Shown: positions 8,752 through 17,595, counted from the first letter of the stretch. The stretch is DNA of 64,000 nucleotides from SXIZ01 sp040079795 (GCA_040079795.1 JBEBJQ010000012.1:13667-77666), one strand, 5' to 3'. Made by a program: numbers and translations. Notes: generated from the letters alone by a model not told the origin.

Positions 8752-10058
8752 TCAGACTGTGCACTAAAGCCATATGTCAAATGGTTTCCAGAGAAAGAAA
8801 CAAGATAGGCTTTCGCCCTTGTGTCAGTACTGGAAGCAATTTTAGTCAACGAATCACCGTTTTTAGACATTAAGTAGACTCCTACCTCAGGGTGTAAAAG
8901 GTCTAACGGGTTCGTACTGGCACCGGTAAACACGATGTTGTCACCACTAATAAGGAACTTGGGTGATTGAAAAGAACTGGGCAGAAAATTACCTGTTCCG
9001 CCTGGAACAGGTGTTTGGGTGTCAACCAGTTTACATATTTTACGGTCTGGGTCTATAGTAGAACTATACAGCCCCCAAAGGTCGTGATTAGTACCAATAA
9101 TTCCAGGAATACTGATAGGCTTTGCAGCACCAGAGAAAACCACTGTGCCGGCATCAATTTTTGGGAATCCGAAATAGGGGGTTAATATACCCGATCCCTC
9201 GGCGTCTGAATCAAATGTTCTTGGATTTGACTCGGTTCCTGGGACAATGTCTTTCTCAGAAGCGATAATGTAAGGAGAAGACAAGTTAAAACAGGTTGGG
9301 TCGGAATTAGCCATCTCACTATAGGGCCCGGCAATAATAGCATTTTTAGAAAAGTATTCATCAGAAGTGGCACGCAGTGTTAGCAAGTTATTGTTCATAT
9401 AATAGGGCTCCGGTATTCCTCCTGCCGGCCTAAAGTGGCAAGCTTCCTGATTAAACATAGATGAAAGAGTGCCAGTGGAGGTATCAAATTTAAAAGATCC
9501 CTTGCCAATGTACTCACCGGTTACGGCCAAAATATCACTCCCATTTACATTAAGACTATCGAAAGAGAATGTCCCCAAAAATGTGCCAGGCGCTGCACCT
9601 GGTTTTTGAGTACTTTGGTTGAAGAGCATGCTCACCGCTCCGCCGGAAATCGGAACCGAGTAGACGCCTGATTGATGGTCGATCATATCTGTAAAACTAA
9701 AATATACATTGTCACCATTAACGGCTACTTGTGTATAAGCAAAAATATCTAAAACATCTTTAGTCGAACTGCCAAAACTACCAATACCCTGGGGAATAGG
9801 TGTTTGGCTATCAACTAACTTGGCAAGTGATGGCAAACCCTTGTCTAAGTTCATAGACCATAATCCTCTATAGGGGACAATGCCGAGAGGGTTAGGATAG
9901 CGGCCCCTGATAATCGCCATGTTTCCGAATAGCTGCATGGTTCCGAAATTGAGCGTTACGTTTCCTGGCACTTGCTCAGGAGCAGGACTTTCCAGCTTGG
10001 TGATAGTCATCGCTTGCGAGCTAGTTGAGAACGACAGTCCGCCACTTAACATCAGCAA
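8748..10058 (-). CDS. Secreted beta-propeller-like protein, probably damaged at both ends
   Basis: The frame encodes about 436 residues of unknown function. Repeats such as 'KLVDSQTPIPQGIGSF' near the N-terminus and 'KLVDTQTPVPGGTGNF' near the C-terminus, with intervening 'NGDNVYFSFTD' and 'SGDNIVFTGAS', suggest a beta-propeller. The coding start is odd: the first usable codon is a TTG at 10058 inside the hydrophobic core of a signal peptide. The basic 'LKRIIAYS' n-region lies upstream in frame without any ATG, GTG or TTG before a stop. The end is odd too, stopping after 'YGFSAQSE' exactly where the next frame resumes with a C-terminal domain. The gene is probably decaying or carries frameshifts. 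Confidence 0.55.
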   Translation of the reverse strand: MLMLSGGLSFSTSSQAMTITKLESPAPEQVPGNVTLNFGTMQLFGNMAIIRGRYPNPLGIVPYRGLWSMNLDKGLPSLAKLVDSQTPIPQGIGSFGSSTKDVLDIFAYTQVAVNGDNVYFSFTDMIDHQSGVYSVPISGGAVSMLFNQSTQKPGAAPGTFLGTFSFDSLNVNGSDILAVTGEYIGKGSFKFDTSTGTLSSMFNQEACHFRPAGGIPEPYYMNNNLLTLRATSDEYFSKNAIIAGPYSEMANSDPTCFNLSSPYIIASEKDIVPGTESNPRTFDSDAEGSGILTPYFGFPKIDAGTVVFSGAAKPISIPGIIGTNHDLWGLYSSTIDPDRKICKLVDTQTPVPGGTGNFLPSSFQSPKFLISGDNIVFTGASTNPLDLLHPEVGVYLMSKNGDSLTKIASSTDTRAKAYLVSFSGNHLTYGFSAQSE

Positions 10059-10361
10059 ACTATAGGCAATAATTCGCTTGAGGCTTGGATGGCGTGAGCC
10101 TCAAAAATTCAGTTTTGCTGGGTAAAAAATTGGGTATTGTCATGAGACTACTTAATAGAGTTAAAAGAATCTGAATTCTAAGGTTAAAAATCCAGCTAGA
10201 CAATGCTTTTCAATAGTTTGCACTGACTTTGTTAGTATTATGCTCAGTGAGTCAATGTGGTGTTACGCCTCTTAGCCTTCCTGGTACGCTTAAAAAATGC
10301 TTAGACCTAAGACTGAATTAGGACTAAAATTAATCTAGTTAAATCAAGCAGGAATGGCGCT
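10059..10361. other. Intergenic region without a recognised gene
   Basis: This AT-rich stretch separates the broken secreted-protein gene from the toxin-antitoxin pair. Its first 25 bases still encode, on the minus strand, the basic start of the signal peptide of that gene. A short inverted repeat 'cctaa...ttagg' at about 10305-10322 might be an antitoxin operator. I see no RNA gene. Confidence 0.4.
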
Positions 10362-10628
10362 ATGAAGTTTTCATCCCAAATTAAACCGATCAGTTATCTT
10401 AAGAGCCACACGGCGGAGATTGTCAGAATTATTTCTGAAAGCCGCGAGCCCTTGTTGATTACCCAAAACGGTGAGGCTAAGCTGGTGGTGATGGATGTGA
10501 AAAGCTACGAAGAGCAGGAGCAAACGCTAGCGCTGTTGAAGCTGTTGGCGCTTGGCAACCGGGATATTGAGCAGGGTAAATTTCGGGATTGCGAGCAAGT
10601 GTTTGCGGAACTCGATACAGTCGATTAA
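10362..10628 (+). CDS. Type II antitoxin, Phd/YefM family
   Basis: The 88-residue product has the Phd/YefM fold signature: an N-terminal DNA-binding part ('IKPISYLKSHTAEIVRIISE'), the strand 'EPLLITQNGEAKLVVMD', then 'VKSYEEQEQTLALLKLL' and an acidic tail that would wrap the toxin. Antitoxins of this type neutralise the toxin and repress their own promoter. The ParE/RelE-type toxin gene follows after 2 bp, confirming the pair. Confidence 0.92.
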   Translation: MKFSSQIKPISYLKSHTAEIVRIISESREPLLITQNGEAKLVVMDVKSYEEQEQTLALLKLLALGNRDIEQGKFRDCEQVFAELDTVD

Positions 10629-10630
10629 CC

Positions 10631-10960
10631 ATGCGGTTCAATGTTATTATTCTGGAATCAGCTGAGCATGATTTGCGGGAACTCAGGGGCTATATCGTTA
10701 AGAACTTCTCTTTGGAAACCTGGCAAAATACTTATGGCAAGCTAAAAGCGGCTATGCGTAACCTGAATACTTTTCCTTATGCAGGTGTTATCCCTGAAGA
10801 GCTTGAGAAGCTCAATCTGAGTCAATTTCGGCAGGTTCTCTCCGGGATGAACCGCATCATTTATGAAGTGCGGCAGGATAATGTTTACATCCATATTATT
10901 GTCGATGGACGCTGTAACTTGAAGACCCTGCTGACCAGACGACTGTTACGGGTTATCTAA
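10631..10960 (+). CDS. Type II toxin, ParE/RelE superfamily
   Basis: The ATG at 10631 follows the antitoxin stop by 2 bp and gives 109 residues. The segments 'ESAEHDLRELRGYIVKNFS', 'NLNTFPYAGVIPEEL', 'FRQVLSGMNRIIYEV' and 'VYIHIIVDGR' follow the ParE/RelE beta-sheet pattern. Members either poison gyrase (ParE) or cleave mRNA on the ribosome (RelE); the sequence alone does not settle which. The frame is intact, so this pair is likely functional, unlike the ParD/ParE pair near 56.6 kb. Confidence 0.88.
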   Translation: MRFNVIILESAEHDLRELRGYIVKNFSLETWQNTYGKLKAAMRNLNTFPYAGVIPEELEKLNLSQFRQVLSGMNRIIYEVRQDNVYIHIIVDGRCNLKTLLTRRLLRVI

Positions 10961-11005
10961 AAATATTTACTGATTGACTAGCGTTGCTAGCATAAGGATT
11001 AAACG

Positions 11006-11617
11006 ATGTCCAAGATTACTCAACTATCACAATTAGACTTAAGCAAAACCTATAGCTATGCGGATTATTTGACCTGGCAATTTAATGAAGCTATTGAGCT
11101 GATTAAAGGCAAAATCATGTTGATGTCGCCTGCACCGAATGTGAAGCATCAGGATATTTCGGGTAACTTAACGACTTTGTTACATACTTTTTTTAAACAT
11201 AAAAAATGTCGGGTTTATACCGCACCTTTTGATGTCCGTCTGTATGACCGCAAAAAATCCTTGTTAGCTAGCCAGGACATCCATACGGTGATACAGCCGG
11301 ATTTATGTGTGATTTGCAACCCTGAGATTTTGGATAAGCAAGGCTGTAATGGTGCGCCGGACTGGATTATTGAAATTCTGTCAAAAGGTAATGCTAAACG
11401 GGAAATGAATATTAAGTATGATCTGTATCAAGAAAGCGGCGTAACGGAATACTGGTTGGTTTATCCTGAGCAAGAGGCTATTCATCAATTTGTTTTGGAT
11501 GAGCAGGGGCGTTATCAGTTAAAGCATATGTTTACGGATGGGATTGCCACGCCGTACTTATTTCCTGAGTTGGCGATTGAGTTGGCTGAGGTGTTTGAAA
11601 CTTGGGCTGAAGATTAA
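11006..11617 (+). CDS. Uma2 family (DUF820) putative restriction-fold nuclease
   Basis: The 203-residue product matches the Uma2 family. It has 'YADYLTWQFNEAIELIKGKI', 'MSPAPNVKHQDISGNL', the acidic 'VIQPDLCVIC', then 'APDWIIEILSKGNAKREMNIKYDLYQESGVTEYWLVYPE' split across the core. The Asp of 'QPDL' and the Glu and Lys in 'IEILSK' correspond to the PD-(D/E)XK nuclease-like core. The family is expanded in cyanobacteria and some methanotrophs; its cellular role is unknown. It sits just downstream of the toxin-antitoxin pair and 29 bp before the transporter operon. Confidence 0.88.
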   Translation: MSKITQLSQLDLSKTYSYADYLTWQFNEAIELIKGKIMLMSPAPNVKHQDISGNLTTLLHTFFKHKKCRVYTAPFDVRLYDRKKSLLASQDIHTVIQPDLCVICNPEILDKQGCNGAPDWIIEILSKGNAKREMNIKYDLYQESGVTEYWLVYPEQEAIHQFVLDEQGRYQLKHMFTDGIATPYLFPELAIELAEVFETWAED

Positions 11618-11646
11618 CTATGCAAGAAAGTAGGAGAGTTTTAAAT

Positions 11647-12609
11647 ATGCGGAAATTTTTACTGGGATTCGGATGCCTGCTCTTTATACAGGCTGCGGCG
11701 CAGGCTGAAAGCGTTATTGTAAGCTTGGAAAAGGATAATGCTTTAGCTATAGTTGATCCGCAGGTGGGTAAATTACTTAAATCTGTCCCAGTTGGGCAAC
11801 GGCCGCGTGGCATTGCGTTAAGTCCAGACAATAAAACGCTGTTTGTCGCAACCAGTGATGACAATACCATCAAGATGCTGGATGCGGAGTCGTTTAAAGA
11901 ATTGGGTTCACTGCCTTCCGGTGATGACCCTGAGACCTTTGCGGTAAGCCCGGCGGGTGATCGTTTGTATGTGTCCAATGAAGATGACAGCCAAGTCACC
12001 GTCATTGATGTTGTCAAAAAGAAAGTGCTGCAAAAAATTGCCGTGGGGGTAGAGCCGGAAGGCATTGCGGTAAGCCCTCATAATAAATGGGTAGTAAGTG
12101 CTTCCGAAACGACTAATATGCTGCATTGGATTGATCCCAAGACCTTAAAGATCGTCGATAATACGCTGGTTGATCCGCGTCCGCGTGCGGTGGCTTTTAC
12201 GGCGGATAGCCAGCAATTATGGGTAACCTCGGAAATTGCCGGTACTTTGAGTATTTTGGATGTTAAAACCCGGCAAGTGGTTAAGACCGTTAAATTAGCG
12301 GTGCAAGGGGTTACCGCTGATAAAATACAACCGGTCGGGGTGGTGATTGATAAAGCGCGGCGCTGGGGCTATGTGGCGATAGGCTCCGCCAATCGGGTAG
12401 CGGTGATTAATGCGCGAACATTTGCCATTGAAAAATATTTGCTGGTAGGGCAGCGGGTCTGGAATCTGGCGTTTTCGCCGGATCAAAAAAGACTGTACAC
12501 CACCAATGGTATCAGCAATGATGTATCGATTATTGAATTGGATAGCCATACGGTGACCAAGTCAGTGGGCGTGGGCCGTTATCCTTGGGGCGTCGCGGTG
12601 CGCCCATGA
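11647..12609 (+). CDS. YVTN beta-propeller periplasmic protein of the PQQ-associated ABC set
   Basis: The start chosen is the ATG at 11647, which has 'aggag' at the right distance; the in-frame ATG at 11620 would place that ribosome site inside the gene. The 320-residue product has a signal peptide ending 'QAAAQAES'. Seven or so YVTN-type blades follow, with repeated 'RPRGIALSPDNKTLFVA', 'EPEGIAVSPHNKWVVSA' and 'YPWGVAVRP'. Propellers of this type accompany an ABC ATPase and permease in PQQ-dependent alcohol oxidation loci of pseudomonads and methylotrophs, and those two genes follow directly with 4-bp overlaps. It probably serves as a periplasmic partner of the transporter; ligand unknown. 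Confidence 0.85.
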   Translation: MRKFLLGFGCLLFIQAAAQAESVIVSLEKDNALAIVDPQVGKLLKSVPVGQRPRGIALSPDNKTLFVATSDDNTIKMLDAESFKELGSLPSGDDPETFAVSPAGDRLYVSNEDDSQVTVIDVVKKKVLQKIAVGVEPEGIAVSPHNKWVVSASETTNMLHWIDPKTLKIVDNTLVDPRPRAVAFTADSQQLWVTSEIAGTLSILDVKTRQVVKTVKLAVQGVTADKIQPVGVVIDKARRWGYVAIGSANRVAVINARTFAIEKYLLVGQRVWNLAFSPDQKRLYTTNGISNDVSIIELDSHTVTKSVGVGRYPWGVAVRP

Positions 12610-13343
12610 CCGCCGCTTTAGTGGTTGAAAATTTAAGTTTTGCGTACAGCGGTAAAAAAGCCCTGGATGACATTGGCTTTACGGTTAATGCGGGGAATTG
12701 TACGATTTTATTGGGGCCGAATGGGGCAGGTAAAAGCACCTTGTTTGCTTTAATTACCCGTTTGTATGATACCCATTCGGGCCGTATTCAATTGTGTGGT
12801 TTTAATATTAAAAAACAATCATCGCAAGCGCTCAGTAAGTTGGGGGTGGTGTTTCAGCAGTCAACTTTGGATATGGATTTAACGGTGCTACAAAACCTGC
12901 GTTATCATGCGGCTTTGCACGGCATGGGAGGGAATTTGGCCGCCCAGCGTATTCAGGAAGAGCTTGAGCGTTTTGGTATGTACGAACGTCGCTTTGAAGC
13001 GGTGCGCAAATTAAATGGCGGTCATCGCCGTCGTGTGGAGATTGCCAGAGCTTTGCTGCATAAGCCTGCATTGTTGTTGTTGGATGAGCCTACCGTCGGC
13101 CTGGATGTTCCCAGTCGGCAAGTGATTGTTGAGCATGTGCATCATTTGGCGCAACAGCAACAAATCGGGGTGCTGTGGGCGACGCATACCTTTGATGAAA
13201 TCTATCCTGATGACCGTCTGGTTATTTTGCATCAAGGGCAAATTAAAGCCCAGGGTTTACTGGGCGATGTGACCACTCAAACGGCGACGGCTACTATTCA
13301 TGCGGCATTTGCAGCCTTAACGCAAAGTGGGGGGCGCGTATGA
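12606..13343 (+). CDS. ABC transporter ATP-binding protein, PQQ-dependent alcohol oxidation type
   Basis: The ATG at 12606 overlaps the propeller stop codon (ATGA) and gives 245 residues. Walker A 'GPNGAGKS', Q-loop 'VVFQQS', Walker B 'LLLLDEP' and the switch His 'WATH' are all present. The signature is 'LNGGHRRRVEIARALLH' rather than the standard LSGG; I believe the LNGGH form is characteristic of this PQQ-linked subfamily. It powers the permease encoded next. A C-terminal tail of about 35 residues after the last core strand lacks a recognised domain. Confidence 0.9.
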   Translation: MTAALVVENLSFAYSGKKALDDIGFTVNAGNCTILLGPNGAGKSTLFALITRLYDTHSGRIQLCGFNIKKQSSQALSKLGVVFQQSTLDMDLTVLQNLRYHAALHGMGGNLAAQRIQEELERFGMYERRFEAVRKLNGGHRRRVEIARALLHKPALLLLDEPTVGLDVPSRQVIVEHVHHLAQQQQIGVLWATHTFDEIYPDDRLVILHQGQIKAQGLLGDVTTQTATATIHAAFAALTQSGGRV

Positions 13344-14146
13344 AGCTATTGCACTACTGGCGTGCGATGTGGGGGATTATCGGGCGGGAGTTATTGCGTT
13401 TTGTTAAGCAGCGGGAACGGTTTATTTCGGCTCTGGTCAGGCCGTTACTGTGGTTATTTGTATTTGCGGCAGGCTTTAGGGCGGCGCTGGGGATTGCTAT
13501 TACGCCGCCCTATGAAACTTATATATTGTATGAGGTTTATATCACCCCCGGTTTAGTCGGGATGATCCAGCTTTTTAACGGCATGCAAAGTTCGTTATCC
13601 ATGGTGTATGACCGCGAAATGGGCAGTATGCGGATTTTAATGGTGTGCCCCTTACCGCGCTGGTTTTTGCTAATGTCTAAATTAATTGCCGGCGTTGCAG
13701 TATCGGTGTTGCAAGTTTACGTGTTTTTGGCGATTGCCTGGGGCTATGAAATCCAAGCGCCCTGGCAAGGCTATTGTTGGGTATTGCCTGCTTTAGTATT
13801 GTCGGGTTTAATGTTAGGGGCTTTAGGGTTATTATTGTCCTCATTTATTAAGCAATTGGAAAACTTTGCAGGGGTTATGAATTTTGTGATCTTCCCGATG
13901 TTTTTTATGTCGACCGCCCTGTATCCGCTTTGGAAAATTAAAGAATCCAGTGTGTTGCTGCATAATTTGGCGTTGTATAATCCTTTTTCTCAAGCAGTTG
14001 AATTAATCCGATTCGCTTTATATGGTCAATTTAACCAGACCGCATTTATTTATACGTTAGTTGCATTTATTATTTTTATGAGTGCCGCAATCTTGGGGTA
14101 TAACCCTTCAAAAGGCATGATGACCAGTAAAAAAGGAGCAGAATGA
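13340..14146 (+). CDS. ABC-2 type permease, PQQ/alcohol-associated (PedC-like)
   Basis: The 268-residue inner-membrane protein has six predicted helices and the ABC-2 pattern, including the cytoplasmic 'MVYDREMGSMRILMVCPLPR' and the loop 'IKQLENFAGVMNFVIFPMFF'. It overlaps the ATPase gene by 4 bp and rfbB by 4 bp. Homologues belong to the set linked to PQQ-dependent alcohol dehydrogenases. The ABC-2 fold is typical of exporters, including those for glycans and lipids, which matters here because the next four genes make dTDP-L-rhamnose. Confidence 0.9.
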   Translation: MKLLHYWRAMWGIIGRELLRFVKQRERFISALVRPLLWLFVFAAGFRAALGIAITPPYETYILYEVYITPGLVGMIQLFNGMQSSLSMVYDREMGSMRILMVCPLPRWFLLMSKLIAGVAVSVLQVYVFLAIAWGYEIQAPWQGYCWVLPALVLSGLMLGALGLLLSSFIKQLENFAGVMNFVIFPMFFMSTALYPLWKIKESSVLLHNLALYNPFSQAVELIRFALYGQFNQTAFIYTLVAFIIFMSAAILGYNPSKGMMTSKKGAE

Positions 14147-15210
14147 AACAGGTTCAAACGATTTTAGTGACGGGTGGGGCAGGGTTTATTGGTGGTAATT
14201 TTGTGCATCGCATGGTGCGTAAAGGCAATGTGACGATTATTAATTTAGACGCCTTAACCTATGCCGGCAATTTGGATACGTTGGCGCAGGTCAATAATAA
14301 TCCCAAGCATCAATTTGTATTAGGGTCGATTGGTGATAAAAGTTTAGTGGATTATTTACTGGCGCGTTACCAACCCGACGCAATTGTGAATTTTGCTGCT
14401 GAAAGCCATGTAGACCGCTCGATAGATAACCCTTCTGATTTTATTCAAACCAATGTCGTAGGCACGCATGGCTTGCTTATGTCGGCTAAAAACTATTGGC
14501 AGTCATTGTCCGGCGCGGCGCAATCAGAATTTCGGTTTTTGCATGTTTCGACTGATGAGGTTTACGGTTCATTGGGTAAAGAGGGTAAGTTTACCGAAAC
14601 CACGCCGTATCAGCCCAATTCCCCTTATTCAGCTTCAAAAGCGGCTTCCGATCATTTGGTCAGGGCTTACCACCATACATATGGATTTCCGGTGTTAACA
14701 ACCAATTGCTCCAATAACTATGGCCCTTATCAATTCCCTGAAAAATTGATTCCCTTGATGATTTTAAATGCCTTGAGCGGTAAACCTTTGCCTATCTATG
14801 GTGCTGGTTTGAACGTCCGAGACTGGTTATATGTCGAAGATCATTGCAGTGCGATTGATGCTGTATTGCATAAAGGCAAGTTAGGCGAAGTGTATAACAT
14901 CGGTGGTAACAATGAAAAAACCAATATTGAAGTGGTAGAAACACTGTGCCAGTTATTGGATGAGTTAACACCGCAATCAGGGTTTAAACCCCATAAAAGT
15001 TTGATGAAATTTGTACAAGATCGCCCTGGACATGATTTGCGTTATGCAATTGATGCCAGCAAAATTAAACGGGATTTAGGCTGGGAACCTGCCGAAACCT
15101 TTGAAACCGGTTTGCGTAAAACCGTGCAATGGTATCTGGATAATCAAAGCTGGTGGCAAAATGTTTTGGATGGCAGTTATCGTGGTGAACGTTTAGGCCT
15201 AAAAGGATAA
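14143..15210 (+). CDS. rfbB: dTDP-glucose 4,6-dehydratase
   Basis: RfbB converts dTDP-glucose to dTDP-4-keto-6-deoxyglucose, the second step of dTDP-L-rhamnose synthesis. The 355-residue protein has the NAD-binding 'TGGAGFIGGNF', 'FAAESHVDRSI', the active-site 'HVSTDEVYGSL' with its Thr-Asp-Glu, and the 'YSASKAASDHLVRAY' Tyr-Lys motif. Its start overlaps the stop of the upstream permease by 4 bp. Confidence 0.97.
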   Translation: MKQVQTILVTGGAGFIGGNFVHRMVRKGNVTIINLDALTYAGNLDTLAQVNNNPKHQFVLGSIGDKSLVDYLLARYQPDAIVNFAAESHVDRSIDNPSDFIQTNVVGTHGLLMSAKNYWQSLSGAAQSEFRFLHVSTDEVYGSLGKEGKFTETTPYQPNSPYSASKAASDHLVRAYHHTYGFPVLTTNCSNNYGPYQFPEKLIPLMILNALSGKPLPIYGAGLNVRDWLYVEDHCSAIDAVLHKGKLGEVYNIGGNNEKTNIEVVETLCQLLDELTPQSGFKPHKSLMKFVQDRPGHDLRYAIDASKIKRDLGWEPAETFETGLRKTVQWYLDNQSWWQNVLDGSYRGERLGLKG

Positions 15211-15214
15211 GCTG

Positions 15215-16102
15215 ATGTCAGGATTAAAAGGTATTATTCTCGCCGGTGGATCGGGTACGCGTTTGCATCCTTTAACCATCGCCATCAGTAAACAATTGTT
15301 GCCGGTGTTTGATAAGCCGATGATATATTATCCCTTATCAACCTTGATGCTGGCAAAAATCAGGGACGTGCTGATTATTACTACGCCCCATGATGCGCCG
15401 TTATTTGTGAGTGTGTTAGGGGATGGTTCGCAATTTGGCATGAATATTCAATACGCGGTTCAGCCTTCGCCAGATGGGTTGGCACAAGCGTTTATTATTG
15501 GTGAGCAGTTTATTGGTTCAGATCGGAGCTGTTTGACCTTGGGTGATAATATTTTTTATGGGCATGGTTTTCAAGATTCCCTATTGAATAGTGTTAAACG
15601 TGATCAAGGTGCCAGTGTTTACGGCTATTGGGTTAAAGATCCGGAGCGCTATGGTGTGGCTGAGTTTGATAAGCAAGGTAAGGTGATTGATCTCGTCGAA
15701 AAACCTGGGCATCCGAAATCTAATTATGCAGTAACAGGGCTGTATTTTTATGATAACCAAGTCATCGAAATGGCTAAAAATTTGCAGCCTTCGGCGCGGG
15801 GTGAACTGGAAATCACGGATCTGAATAAACTCTATTTACAACAAGGGCAATTAACTATTGAAAAATTGGGTCGTGGTATCGCCTGGCTTGATACCGGTAC
15901 GCACACCTCATTAATGCAAGCCTCCAACTTTATTGAAACGATCGAAGAGCGGCAAGGCTTGAAGGTGTGTTGTCCAGAAGAAATTGCCTTTTTAAATGGG
16001 TGGATAAACGCTGAGCAAATTGAAAAACAAGGTTTGGCAATGAAAAAAAATGAATATGGTCAATATCTGCTTAGAATTGCCAAGTTTGGAATTCCCGTAT
16101 GA
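15215..16102 (+). CDS. rfbA: Glucose-1-phosphate thymidylyltransferase
   Basis: RfbA joins dTTP and glucose 1-phosphate to make dTDP-glucose. The 295-residue protein begins with the nucleotidyltransferase motif 'GIILAGGSGTRLHPLT' and has 'KQLLPVFDKPMIYYPLSTLM', 'LGDNIFYG' and 'WLDTGTHTSLMQAS'. These are typical of the short RmlA enzymes with an allosteric dTDP-rhamnose site. It follows rfbB after 4 bp and overlaps rfbC by 4 bp. Confidence 0.97.
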   Translation: MSGLKGIILAGGSGTRLHPLTIAISKQLLPVFDKPMIYYPLSTLMLAKIRDVLIITTPHDAPLFVSVLGDGSQFGMNIQYAVQPSPDGLAQAFIIGEQFIGSDRSCLTLGDNIFYGHGFQDSLLNSVKRDQGASVYGYWVKDPERYGVAEFDKQGKVIDLVEKPGHPKSNYAVTGLYFYDNQVIEMAKNLQPSARGELEITDLNKLYLQQGQLTIEKLGRGIAWLDTGTHTSLMQASNFIETIEERQGLKVCCPEEIAFLNGWINAEQIEKQGLAMKKNEYGQYLLRIAKFGIPV

Positions 16103-16653
16103 AAATAACGCCTACGATATTATCTGAAGTTTTGCTCATTGAGCCTGATGTATTTGGGGATGAGCGGGGCTATTTTTGTGAGTCCTGGCAAAAACAACGC
16201 TATGCGGAGTTGGGTTTGGCGGTTGATTTTGTGCAGGATAATGTGTCTTTTTCACAGCAAAATATTTTACGCGGACTGCACGTCCAACACCCTTATGCGC
16301 AGGGCAAGTTAGTGCACGTCCTACAGGGAGAGGTGTTTGATGTTGCTGTTGACATTAGACCCGATTCGCCGGATTTCGGGCGTTGGGTTGGGGTTTATTT
16401 ATCCTCGGATAATCACCTGCAACTTTATGTCCCACCAGGGTTTGCGCATGGTTTTTGCGTTACCAGCGCTACGGCTTTATTTGTTTATAAATGTACTGAA
16501 CTGTACCACCCTGAAACGGAATTAAGTATCGCCTGGAATGACCCAAATATCGGTATTACTTGGCCTATTGCTCAGCCCAGTTTATCTAAAAAAGATCAAG
16601 CAGGATTGTTGTTGCAGGATATAGCTAAGGCCAGATTGCCTGCCAAAGCATGA
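16099..16653 (+). CDS. rfbC: dTDP-4-dehydrorhamnose 3,5-epimerase
   Basis: RfbC epimerises C3 and C5 of the 4-keto sugar. The 184-residue cupin has 'EPDVFGDERGYFCESW', the catalytic His region 'ILRGLHVQHPYAQGKLV', 'GEVFDVAVDIRPDSPDFG' and 'YVPPGFAHGFCV'. It overlaps both neighbours by 4 bp in the rfbBACD run. Confidence 0.96.
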   Translation: MKITPTILSEVLLIEPDVFGDERGYFCESWQKQRYAELGLAVDFVQDNVSFSQQNILRGLHVQHPYAQGKLVHVLQGEVFDVAVDIRPDSPDFGRWVGVYLSSDNHLQLYVPPGFAHGFCVTSATALFVYKCTELYHPETELSIAWNDPNIGITWPIAQPSLSKKDQAGLLLQDIAKARLPAKA

Positions 16654-17564
16654 AGATATTATTGATCGGGCGTTTAGGGCAAGTTGGATGGGAGTTGCAC
16701 CGGGCGTTAATGTGTTTGGGCGAAGTTGTGGTGGTGGATCGATTGTCGCAGCCGCTCGCGCTGGATTTGACGGATAATGATAGCATTGTGCGTACCGTTG
16801 CCGCGGTTAAGCCGAATGTGATTGTGAATGCCGCTGCCTATACGGCGGTCGATAAAGCCGAGCAAGCTGACTTTTCCGCTTTAGCTATGCAAATTAACGG
16901 TACGGCTTTGGGGGTTTTAGCGGAAGCTGCGAAACAATGTCAGGCAACATTGGTGCATTATTCGACGGACTATGTTTTTGATGGCAATGCGCAGATGCCA
17001 TACGTTGAAACAGATATGACTGCACCTAATGGGGTTTATGGCCGTAGTAAGTTAATTGGTGAACAAGCCATTATTGATTCAGGTGTTGATTATTTAATTT
17101 TACGTACAGCATGGGTTTATGGGGCGCGGGGACAAAATTTTTTACTGACGATGCTGCGTTTAATGCGGGAGCGGGAAAGTCTAGGGGTCGTAGCGGATCA
17201 AATAGGGTCGCCGACCTGGAGTCGTCAAATTGCCTTGGCTACCGCATTGATTCTGGTGCAATGCAAAGGTTCAAAAGGCTTTAAGCTGGATAATAAAAAA
17301 GGCATCTATCATTTAACCTGTGCCGGGTCTGCGTCTTGGTATGGGTTTGCCCATGAAATATATCAACAGGCACGGCAGCTGGGCATTTTACAACTGGACG
17401 TCATATTGAATCCGATTAACACCGTAGACTATCCAACGCCAGCCCGTCGTCCAGCGTATTCTGTTTTATCCGGTGAAAAATTGCATAAAGTTTTTAACAT
17501 ACAGTTGCCGCCCTGGCAATTGGCGTTAACCTGTTGTTTAGCTGAATATTCGCCGCCCGTTTGA
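16650..17564 (+). CDS. rfbD: dTDP-4-dehydrorhamnose reductase
   Basis: RfbD reduces the keto intermediate to dTDP-L-rhamnose. The 304-residue short-chain dehydrogenase has the N-terminal dinucleotide site 'LIGRLGQVGWEL', 'VNAAAYTAVDKAEQ', 'HYSTDYVFDG' and the catalytic Tyr-Lys in 'VYGRSKLIGEQ'. The site reads Gly-Arg-Leu-Gly-Gln where Gly-x-x-Gly-Gln is standard. It is the last gene of the overlapping run that began at 11647. Confidence 0.96.
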   Translation: MKILLIGRLGQVGWELHRALMCLGEVVVVDRLSQPLALDLTDNDSIVRTVAAVKPNVIVNAAAYTAVDKAEQADFSALAMQINGTALGVLAEAAKQCQATLVHYSTDYVFDGNAQMPYVETDMTAPNGVYGRSKLIGEQAIIDSGVDYLILRTAWVYGARGQNFLLTMLRLMRERESLGVVADQIGSPTWSRQIALATALILVQCKGSKGFKLDNKKGIYHLTCAGSASWYGFAHEIYQQARQLGILQLDVILNPINTVDYPTPARRPAYSVLSGEKLHKVFNIQLPPWQLALTCCLAEYSPPV

Positions 17565-17595
17565 ATCTATTAACGTTAATTAATTAAAGATAAAT

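Noticed and set aside
16337..16525. Extra small gene inside rfbC
   Set aside because: It lies wholly within rfbC in another frame and has no ribosome site or recognisable product.
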